A program made the position numbers and the translations under genes. The notes below the pieces were generated by a model. That model worked only from the letters and a program-made list of their open reading frames with translations, was not told the origin of the DNA and made no database searches. 7,977 nt of DNA from an uncultured Pseudomonadota bacterium (GTDB taxonomy: Bacteria > Bdellovibrionota_B > Oligoflexia > Oligoflexales > CAILAO01), in NCBI GenBank assembly GCA_903832105.1, contig CAILAO010000981.1, positions 1-7,977 on the forward strand, given 5' to 3'. Positions 1 through 5,692 of this stretch are shown here, in pieces. Numbering within the stretch: the first letter of the stretch is position 1; every line of letters starts with the position of its first letter.

Positions 1-286
1 CCAACTGTTCGATGCGCTTCAGCAGATCCGTATTCTTAGTTTCCAACTCGGCTTCCTTGGCCTTCGTAGACAAATAAGCATCCGTCTGCCACCAGTTGAC
101 GCCCATCTCCAGCGCCTTGTCAACGGAGGCGATCAGGAGCCGGATTTTGATGGTCAGCAGGTCAATATCGGCAATCTGGATTTTGATGTCGCCGGCAATC
201 ACGATGCCCTTATCCAATACCCGCTCCAGGATATCGGCCAGGTTTGTGGCATTAATTGAATGGGTCATTAACTTTTCGTTGCTCAT
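1..286 (-). CDS. gvpJ: Gas vesicle protein GvpJ, 3' end cut by window edge
   Basis: Reading the minus strand from ATG at 286-284 gives 95 residues that stay open to the left edge. Residues 16-45 read LADILERVLDKGIVIAGDIK and onward to the LLTIKIRLLIASVDKA segment, followed by EMGVNWW, the charged stretch DAYLSTKAKEAELE and a short helix. From memory, this order (LDKGxVIAGDI, ELLTIKIRL, ASVDKA, MGxxWW, acidic/lysine tail) fits Bacillus megaterium-type GvpJ better than structural GvpA, which has DAWVRVSL after LDKGIVI. Family members are about 100 residues, so only a few C-terminal residues should be missing. GvpJ is a minor gas vesicle protein, a GvpA paralogue thought to act in vesicle nucleation or assembly. 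No Shine-Dalgarno sequence precedes the ATG, and the next bases upstream already belong to secDF, so the native 5' context has been lost. GC is about 52%. An alternative start is ATG 268-266 (MTHSIN). Family call strong, GvpJ subtype likely. Confidence 0.85.
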   Translation of the reverse strand, partial: MSNEKLMTHSINATNLADILERVLDKGIVIAGDIKIQIADIDLLTIKIRLLIASVDKALEMGVNWWQTDAYLSTKAKEAELETKNTDLLKRIEQL

Positions 287-292
287 AGGCTG
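284..292. other. Junction between gvpJ and the interior of secDF
   Basis: On the left, a gas vesicle gene begins on the minus strand at 286. On the right, reading the plus strand, SecD-like protein starts mid-domain at once: codons from 289 give AVLGVDVNEAVENKLGRLG, which aligns with the segment that follows the conserved GLDLxGG motif of SecD. The in-frame TAG at 286-288 that blocks the reading frame contains the last base of the gvpJ start codon, so the join itself appears to have created it. There is no ribosome binding site for either gene, no visible insertion-sequence end, and no duplicated target site. The breakpoint can be placed only to within a few bases. It may be a misassembly, a deletion or a recombination; the sequence cannot decide. 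Confidence 0.75.
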
Positions 293-2844
293 TTCTTGGG
301 GTTGATGTCAATGAAGCTGTTGAAAATAAGCTCGGCCGTTTGGGAGTCGAACTGACCAGATGGTCTGAGGACAAAGAAATTCCAGTGAAGTCGGCTTATG
401 TCCTAAAAGGAAAAGGAATCCTTCGAGTTGAGTTAAAGGAAGGCGCTGATGTTTTTAAGTTTAAGGAAGAATTTAATCGTGAGTATTCAGGTCTTGAGCA
501 GGTCAATCGCGAGGGGCTTGTAGCTGATTTTACATACCAGGAAAACAGGATCAAAGATATCAAGGTTGCGGCGCTTGACCAAGCAGAACGGGTCATCAGA
601 AGCCGCGTTGATAAGTGGGGTGTCGCGGAACCGATTATCAGCCGTACGACGAAAAACTCAATCATGGTGCAGCTCCCCGGTTTCAAAGATCCAGAGAAAG
701 CAAAGGACCTTCTGGGAAGAACGGCTCAGCTTAAATTTAAAATTGTTGATGAGGAATTTAAGGGACTTGACTCCATAGATAAAAAGCAGCTTGGAAATGT
801 GGTCATGGAGAAGCAAGGCAAGGAAACCGTGCTTATTTCTGAGGATCGGAACGCAATTTTGGAATTGACCAAAGGGTTGATACCAGCTGATCGGGAACTC
901 TATTTTGGCGTCGAATCTATCGCGGGTGGAAAGAAGTCTCGTTACAAAACGCACATATTAAATGCGGCGACAGAACTGACCGGTGATGATGTCTTTGACG
1001 CTTACGTGTCGCAAGATTCGTCCGGAGTTGATCCGAGACCCGTTGTCTCCCTCCAATTAACTGGTCCTGGCGGTAAGCGATTTGAAGACGTAACAGGGGC
1101 AAATGTCGGGAAAAAGCTCGCGATCGTTCTTGATGATGTGGTCGAATCTGATCCAGTCATTCAGGCGCGGATTGCGGGGGGTAGGGCACAGATCACCTTG
1201 GGACGAGGAAACTATAATGAGATTGTTGAGTCGGCCCAAAGTCTATCTCTCATCCTTAAGTCTGGCGCACTTCCTGCGACAATCAAGGTCCTTGAGGAGA
1301 GACAGGTGGGAGCAAGTCTTGGCCCTGAACTTGCAAGTCAGGGAATTCTGTCCACTGTTGTCGGCTTGATTTTAGTCTTTGGTTTCATGCTTGCTTATTA
1401 CAAGAGACCGGGGCTTGTGGCGTGGTTTGCTCTAGCTTTAAACGGCGTCTTTTTGCTCGTCTTGATGTCGTCTTTTGGTTTTTCGCTATCACTTCCTGGG
1501 ATAGCTGGTTTTATTTTGACGCTTGGGATGGCGGTCGATGCCAACGTGCTTATTAACGAAAGGATTAGACAAGAACTTCGTGAAGGTAAAGCTGCGCGGA
1601 AAGCCCTTGAAAATGGCTTTAAGAAAGTTTTGTGGACGATCGTCGACTCAAACGCGACAAGTTTGATTGCAGCTTTGGTTCTTCTTCAAACAAATTCATC
1701 TGGACCGATCAAGGGTTTTGCAGTGACCCTTCTTCTAGGTCTTTTAGTGTCGCTCTTTACTTCTTTATATTGTTCTCAATTAGTATTCGAATTTATTCTG
1801 AGCCGTTGTAAAACGGAGCGTGGCATGCGTCTTTGGCTTGGAGCTAGTTCCGACAGCATGCAGGTTGGAGATGATTCGGCTTCGAAGAAGGGTACTACGA
1901 TCAATTTCCTTGGGATGGCTCCTATAGCGATTGCGATTTCGATCGCCATAGGATTGGGATCGATTTTGGTCGGCGGCGTAAAAGGTTTGAATTGGGCGGT
2001 CGATTTTGCCGGTGGTACTGAGATTGAAGTTGCGTTTTCAAAAGATGTATCATCCAAGGAGTTAGAACAGGTTGCAAGTAAGGCTGGAATTAACGATATC
2101 GTTCTTCAGGCACTTGGAACCGAGAAGAAACAATACCTCATCCGTTTCGACAAAGACAAGCCCTCCGAAGGCAATCAGAAAGTCGAAGAAATGGATATAC
2201 GCGGAAAGAGTTTTCAGCAGTATATTACTTCTGAGCTTGCAAAGTATCAGCCTGATATTAAGAGAATTGACTATGTAGGTCCGCAAGTTGGAAAAGAACT
2301 TAGAACACAAGGAGCTCTGTCGCTTCTTTACGCCCTTCTTGGAATCTTGCTCTATATTGCACTCAGGTTCGATTTTAGATTTGCCCCTGGAAGTGCGATT
2401 AAGATGATCGTGGATCTTCTTGTTGTGATGGGGTTTTATGCGTATTTCAGGAGGTCTTTTGACCTAACTTCTGTAGCGGCTCTCTTGACGGTGGCTGGTT
2501 ATACTGTCAACGACACCGTTGTTATTTATGACCGTATCAGGGAGAGGCTCACACTGTTTCCAGCATTAAAGCTGAGAGAAAACGTCAACACCGCTGTGAA
2601 TGAGACACTGTCACGTTCCATCAATACATCAATTTGTACTCTACTGTCGCTTATTGGGATCATAGTCTTTGGAACGGCGTCTATTTGGAATTTCGCAGCA
2701 GCCATGGCTGTCGGAGTTTTTGCGGCAACATACTCTTCTACCTTCTTGGCGACTTCATCCGTTTTGTGGTTTGAGCAGATATTTAAAAAGAGAGCGGCGC
2801 GCAATGTGAATGAAGCTGTGAGGAATGGGGTAGATAAACCATAA
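289..2844 (+). CDS. secDF: SecD-SecF fusion protein translocase subunit, 5' truncated at the junction
   Basis: SecDF is an inner-membrane RND-type partner of SecYEG that uses the proton gradient to help pull exported proteins across the membrane. Numbering from an in-frame TTG at 340, the protein has 834 residues. The SecD part shows ERVIRSRVDKWGV (83-95), LPG (112-114), the second periplasmic segment GGKRFEDVTGANVGKKLAIV (from 244), and the hallmark membrane motif GMAVDANVL (396-404), whose Asp400 corresponds to the functionally important Asp519 of E. coli SecD. The SecF part starts near 518, with GLNWAVDFAGGTEIEV (549-564), VGPQVGKEL (646-654) and the hallmark YTVNDTVVIYDRIRERL (721-737). 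The first membrane helix and the GLDLxGG segment are absent. The TTG at 340 has no Shine-Dalgarno sequence, and SecD-like sequence extends upstream of it to about 289, so 340 is unlikely to be the native start. As drawn, the gene is probably not functional, unless the junction is an artefact. The fused form is known from several phyla; many others have separate secD and secF. Confidence 0.93.
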   Translation, partial: AVLGVDVNEAVENKLGRLGVELTRWSEDKEIPVKSAYVLKGKGILRVELKEGADVFKFKEEFNREYSGLEQVNREGLVADFTYQENRIKDIKVAALDQAERVIRSRVDKWGVAEPIISRTTKNSIMVQLPGFKDPEKAKDLLGRTAQLKFKIVDEEFKGLDSIDKKQLGNVVMEKQGKETVLISEDRNAILELTKGLIPADRELYFGVESIAGGKKSRYKTHILNAATELTGDDVFDAYVSQDSSGVDPRPVVSLQLTGPGGKRFEDVTGANVGKKLAIVLDDVVESDPVIQARIAGGRAQITLGRGNYNEIVESAQSLSLILKSGALPATIKVLEERQVGASLGPELASQGILSTVVGLILVFGFMLAYYKRPGLVAWFALALNGVFLLVLMSSFGFSLSLPGIAGFILTLGMAVDANVLINERIRQELREGKAARKALENGFKKVLWTIVDSNATSLIAALVLLQTNSSGPIKGFAVTLLLGLLVSLFTSLYCSQLVFEFILSRCKTERGMRLWLGASSDSMQVGDDSASKKGTTINFLGMAPIAIAISIAIGLGSILVGGVKGLNWAVDFAGGTEIEVAFSKDVSSKELEQVASKAGINDIVLQALGTEKKQYLIRFDKDKPSEGNQKVEEMDIRGKSFQQYITSELAKYQPDIKRIDYVGPQVGKELRTQGALSLLYALLGILLYIALRFDFRFAPGSAIKMIVDLLVVMGFYAYFRRSFDLTSVAALLTVAGYTVNDTVVIYDRIRERLTLFPALKLRENVNTAVNETLSRSINTSICTLLSLIGIIVFGTASIWNFAAAMAVGVFAATYSSTFLATSSVLWFEQIFKKRAARNVNEAVRNGVDKP

Positions 2845-2860
2845 AGCAGAGTTGTTTTGG

Positions 2861-2866
2861 GGGAGG
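2861..2866 (+). promoter_or_regulatory. Ribosome binding site fixing the permease start
   Basis: GGGAGG lies five bases before the GTG at 2872. An in-frame TTG at 2857 would place this strong Shine-Dalgarno sequence inside the coding region and would itself have no site upstream, so GTG 2872 is the better start. Confidence 0.8.
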
Positions 2867-2871
2867 TAGCG

Positions 2872-4347
2872 GTGAACATAGGTCAGCTATTCAAGACAAA
2901 GTCTGTCGACGATCTTATCCGCGATTCCGAGCATGGCGAAAATAGACTAAAGCGTGTTTTAGGTTCCTTCGACGTGACCATGGTGGGTATCGGTGCGATT
3001 ATCGGTGCTGGGATTTTCGCCATGGTGGGTGAAGCGGCGGTTGGTGTCGCAAGTGGTCATCCCGCAGGACCTGCTCTTATCCTTTCATTCGTATTAACTG
3101 CGATTGCGTGTGGATTTGCTGCGCTTTGCTATGCCGAGTTTGCCGCGATGGTTCCTATTTCTGGAAGTGCATACTCTTATGCGTACGCGACTCTTGGTGA
3201 GCTCGTAGCGTGGATCATTGGTTGGGACTTAATTATCGAGTATGCGATTGGAAACGTTGCCGTTGCGATTAGTTGGGCCGGTTATTTCAAGGAGCTTGTT
3301 AAAAATTTAACAGGATTTGATATTCCGTTATGGCTTTGCACTGATTATAGAACCTTCATGCAAAAAGGATTTGACCTCTCTTCAGTTCCGGAAATTGCGG
3401 GCATTTCCATTATTTTTAACCTTCCGGCAGTCGCAATTGTTTTAGCAATCACAGGCATTCTTGTCATAGGCATTAAAGAGAGTGCCCGGTTTAATAGCGT
3501 TATGGTTTGTTTTAAGCTTGCGATCCTTGCGATCTTTGTAGGGATTGGAATTTACTATTTCAATATTGATAATTGGACTCCCTTTGCACCAGGAGGCTGG
3601 CGTGGGGTTCAATCGGGCGCAGCAGTTGTGTTTTTCGCATATATTGGGTTTGATGCTGTTTCAACGGTATCAGAGGAAACAAAAAACCCTAAAAGAGATA
3701 TGCCCATAGGAATTATTGGCTCTCTCATTATTTGTACGATTGTTTACATTGTCGTCACTGTTGCATTAACAGGGATGATTCCTTTCATGGAATTAAAGGA
3801 GAAGATTGCACAGCCCCTTGTAGCGGGACTTGAATACAATAAGGTGAATTCGGCTGTTATCGCGTTGATTGCGTTTGGATCAGTGATCGCAAATACGGCA
3901 GTTCTCTTAGTATTTCAGTTAGGGCAGCCAAGGATCTTTTTTGCCATGAGCCGGGACGGACTGTTACCTAAGTTTTTTTCAAAGGTTCACCCACGGTTCC
4001 GAACACCTCATGTGACAACGATCTGGACGGGCGTGGCAGTAGCGGCACTCTCGGCGTTTTGTAATATTGACGAAATGGCAAATCTTTGTAACATCGGAAC
4101 GCTTTTTGCGTTTGTTCTTGTGTGTGCTGGTATTATGGTCTTACGTTATAAGGATCCGAAACGAGAGAGACCCTTCAAAGTTCCTGGTGGTGTAGTTCTC
4201 CCAATACTCGGCATCGCCTTTTGTCTGTTTTTAATGGCCGGTCTGGATAAATTGACTTGGTTACGATTCTTTGGATGGCTCGCTATTGGTCTGATTATTT
4301 ACTTTTTATACGGCATGAAGAACAGTGTTCTCATGAAGAGACAATAA
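2872..4347 (+). CDS. APC-family amino acid permease (cationic amino acid transporter type)
   Basis: This is a predicted 491-residue inner-membrane amino acid transporter of the amino acid-polyamine-organocation superfamily, closest in style to the CAT/YfnA group. GTG 2872 is chosen as start because of the GGGAGG five bases upstream; it gives MNIGQLFKTKSVDDLIRDSE, a typical amphipathic N-terminus for this group. The first helix carries the substrate-binding glycine motif VGIGAIIGAGIF (38-49). The sixth helix reads FFAYIGFDAVSTVSEETKNP (254-273), a diagnostic motif. RDGLLPKFFSKVH (361-373) is the conserved cytoplasmic loop after helix 8, and the C-terminus is strongly hydrophobic. Length and about 12 hydrophobic segments match the family and no break is seen. 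It starts 27 bases after the secDF stop on the same strand with no terminator between, so co-transcription is likely. Substrate cannot be told from sequence; a neutral or cationic amino acid is the family expectation. Confidence 0.9.
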   Translation: MNIGQLFKTKSVDDLIRDSEHGENRLKRVLGSFDVTMVGIGAIIGAGIFAMVGEAAVGVASGHPAGPALILSFVLTAIACGFAALCYAEFAAMVPISGSAYSYAYATLGELVAWIIGWDLIIEYAIGNVAVAISWAGYFKELVKNLTGFDIPLWLCTDYRTFMQKGFDLSSVPEIAGISIIFNLPAVAIVLAITGILVIGIKESARFNSVMVCFKLAILAIFVGIGIYYFNIDNWTPFAPGGWRGVQSGAAVVFFAYIGFDAVSTVSEETKNPKRDMPIGIIGSLIICTIVYIVVTVALTGMIPFMELKEKIAQPLVAGLEYNKVNSAVIALIAFGSVIANTAVLLVFQLGQPRIFFAMSRDGLLPKFFSKVHPRFRTPHVTTIWTGVAVAALSAFCNIDEMANLCNIGTLFAFVLVCAGIMVLRYKDPKRERPFKVPGGVVLPILGIAFCLFLMAGLDKLTWLRFFGWLAIGLIIYFLYGMKNSVLMKRQ

Positions 4348-4437
4348 TCGTTGGTCAATCCCAAAAACATCATACATCTTCGCGGCAGTAATTTATTGGC
4401 ATAATGCAGCAGCAATATGTTTTTCTGATGTCTAAAA

Positions 4438-4483
4438 ATTTCCGAAATGGCAAGTAACCCCTGCCATTTCGGAAATGTCTTTT
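4438..4483. terminator. Bidirectional rho-independent terminator between convergent genes
   Basis: ATTTCCGAAATGGCA (4438-4452) and TGCCATTTCGGAAAT (4462-4476) form a perfect 15-bp stem with a 9-base loop. On the plus strand it is followed by GTCTTTTA, ending the permease transcript. On the minus strand it is followed by TTTTTAGA (complement of 4431-4438), ending the lipoprotein transcript. The plus-side T run contains the lipoprotein stop codon (complement of 4482-4484). The 90 bases between the permease stop and the stem show nothing else recognisable. Confidence 0.85.
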
Positions 4484-5246
4484 AGCGGTGGTGCCTGTCG
4501 TTCGCGCTTCTGTTGTTAGATTTTTGATATTCGTCCAGAAGCTGGTCATGCACGGTCACTATAGATCTGTGATCTCTTTTCTCAACGGCGTCATGAAGCC
4601 TACCTTCAAGATTATCACGACTGTGAAACCCGCACTTACCAAGATGATCGAGAGTCCTGTTTGCATCTTGCGGAATTTGATTAATCCAATCGATCGAGCG
4701 TTTAAAGTTATGTCGCACTTGCCTGTAATTATCTTGATTCCATCCCCCTGATCCAGTTCTGACTCGGCTGAATGCTGCGCCGTAGTTAAGAAACTCCCTG
4801 TGCTGACTGTAGCGAGATCCCAAATAGGGAGCTTGATATTCACCAAGATCGACCTGGTTGCCATATGGTTGGTTTACGACATTTGCGAGCTGGTCGACTT
4901 CCTGAAAAAAATATGGTGATTGAGGATCATATTGCGACTGATTTTGCTGCACATATTGACCGTCATAATAAGCAGCTAACTCTTGATCTGTCGGAGCTGA
5001 CTCGTCCGTCGAAGTTGTTTGGGTCACAGGGGTTTCTACCGTTGTTGCTGTCGTCGAACTTGGTTCGGTAGGTTGAACTGGTTGCGTCACCGGTATCGTC
5101 GCCGCGGTTTGGGTTGGCGTTGTTGGTGCTGATTGACCCGGGGCTTGAACGATGACTGGTGTAGGTGACTGCTTGTTGTCCCCACTCCCGCAAGACATCA
5201 ACATGCCGATTACCTGAGTTGCCATGAATAAATTGAAAACTTTCAT
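4482..5246 (-). CDS. Predicted outer-membrane lipoprotein of unknown function
   Basis: This 254-residue protein is not one I recognise. It begins with a lysine and a hydrophobic stretch ending in LMSC at residues 16-19, a usable lipobox although Met at -2 is unusual. Cys19 is followed by Gly, not Asp, which by the E. coli Lol rule favours the outer membrane. Residues about 25-85 are a Pro/Thr/Gln/Ser/Val-rich linker of low complexity. About 90-150 is rich in Tyr, Gln and Asn (for example YVQQNQSQYDPQSPYFFQEV). The C-terminal 100 residues are more globular and basic, with WINQIPQDANRTLDHLGKCG, a lone second cysteine (Cys205), and a His/Arg-rich end. The start is firmly set by an AAGGAGGAGG site. 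The gene converges on the permease, sharing the terminator, and diverges from the S74 fibre gene. Open reading frame, signal and ribosome site are clear; function is unknown. Confidence 0.85.
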   Translation of the reverse strand: MKVFNLFMATQVIGMLMSCGSGDNKQSPTPVIVQAPGQSAPTTPTQTAATIPVTQPVQPTEPSSTTATTVETPVTQTTSTDESAPTDQELAAYYDGQYVQQNQSQYDPQSPYFFQEVDQLANVVNQPYGNQVDLGEYQAPYLGSRYSQHREFLNYGAAFSRVRTGSGGWNQDNYRQVRHNFKRSIDWINQIPQDANRTLDHLGKCGFHSRDNLEGRLHDAVEKRDHRSIVTVHDQLLDEYQKSNNRSANDRHHR

Positions 5247-5250
5247 ACGA

Positions 5251-5260
5251 CCTCCTCCTT
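5251..5260 (-). promoter_or_regulatory. Strong ribosome binding site of the lipoprotein gene
   Basis: The complement reads AAGGAGGAGG, ending four bases before the ATG at 5246; the overlapping AGGAGG seven bases away gives near-ideal spacing. It decides the start and suggests efficient translation. Confidence 0.85.
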
Positions 5261-5294
5261 TTGTTTAAAATTGTCGTGACGATCTGCCCTGTGC

Positions 5295-5322
5295 AAAATA
5301 TGGCCCAAAACAAAATCAACAA
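5295..5322 (-). promoter_or_regulatory. Candidate sigma70-type promoter for the lipoprotein gene
   Basis: On the minus strand TTGTTG (5322-5317) and TATTTT (5300-5295) are separated by 16 bases and lie about 50 bases before the start codon. The match is partial and the region is AT-rich, so such matches arise by chance. Confidence 0.3.
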
Positions 5323-5556
5323 AGCTTCCAAAATGTTATGGAGTAACCCATTCGAAGGGACGGTTCATTTGGTAACAAAATAATACCGATTTTCCAGACG
5401 CTGAGTCTAAAAAGTTACCAATTAGCAGCTTTGCGTTGCATTTATTGATAAAGCGGTTACAGCGCACTGAATTCATTAGGTTAAATAGATGTTTCGGGCT
5501 TCTTTTTACCTCCTTTTTGCTGCCAATAAGCGTCGTGGATTCGATGGCATTTTCTT

Positions 5557-5585
5557 TTGATTTCTTTGAGATCTGTCAATATCTT
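5557..5585 (+). promoter_or_regulatory. Candidate sigma70-type promoter for the S74 protein gene
   Basis: TTGATT (5557-5562) and TATCTT (5580-5585) are separated by 17 bases, each matching four of six consensus positions. It would give a leader of roughly 100 bases containing the tandem repeat at 5623-5655. This is a weak match in AT-rich DNA. Confidence 0.25.
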
Positions 5586-5622
5586 ATACATTCTTCCAAG
5601 GCCTTACAGAGTGTGGCTTTTC

Positions 5623-5655
5623 GAAGTTTTCCTCAAGTTTTTCTGAAGTTCTCCG
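5623..5655 (+). repeat. Three tandem imperfect 11-base repeats
   Basis: GAAGTTTTCCT (5623-5633), CAAGTTTTTCT (5634-5644) and GAAGTTCTCCG (5645-5655) follow one another without gaps. All share AAGTT at an exact 11-base period, about one helical turn. They lie 38 bases upstream of the S74 gene start, downstream of the candidate promoter. They could be a phased binding site, a leader-RNA element or slippage; the sequence alone does not tell. Confidence 0.5.
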
Positions 5656-5677
5656 ATCGTAAATATATGACCAGAGC

Positions 5678-5684
5678 AGGAGGG
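5678..5684 (+). promoter_or_regulatory. Ribosome binding site of the S74 protein gene
   Basis: AGGAGGG lies eight bases before ATG 5693. It fixes the start of the gene, which is supported independently by the signal peptide that follows. Confidence 0.85.
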
Positions 5685-5692
5685 TCTCCGCG

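Larger units (their letters stand above)
5247..5692. other. Divergent intergenic region, 446 bases, no gene supported
   Basis: The region separates the minus-strand lipoprotein from the plus-strand S74 gene. It is AT-rich and should hold both promoters; candidates are listed separately, as is a short tandem repeat near 5623. A plus-strand open frame from TTG 5436 to 5714 has no ribosome site and overlaps the next gene start, so it is not accepted as a gene. A small weak hairpin-like pair (GGTA at 5371-5374, TACC at 5384-5388) is too short to call. Nothing resembling a tRNA, riboswitch or insertion sequence was seen. Confidence 0.6.

Noticed and set aside
96..305. Plus-strand open frame of 69 codons across the left end
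   Set aside because: It lies antisense to the well-supported GvpJ reading and spans the junction; no family resemblance.
340..342. TTG at 340 as the true start of SecDF
   Set aside because: No ribosome site, and SecD-like sequence continues upstream in frame to about 289; a start here would omit the first membrane helix.
4963..5331. Minus-strand frame starting with a hydrophobic, membrane-like N-terminus
   Set aside because: It overlaps the lipoprotein in another frame, has no Shine-Dalgarno sequence, and the rest is a frame-shifted reading of the low-complexity linker.
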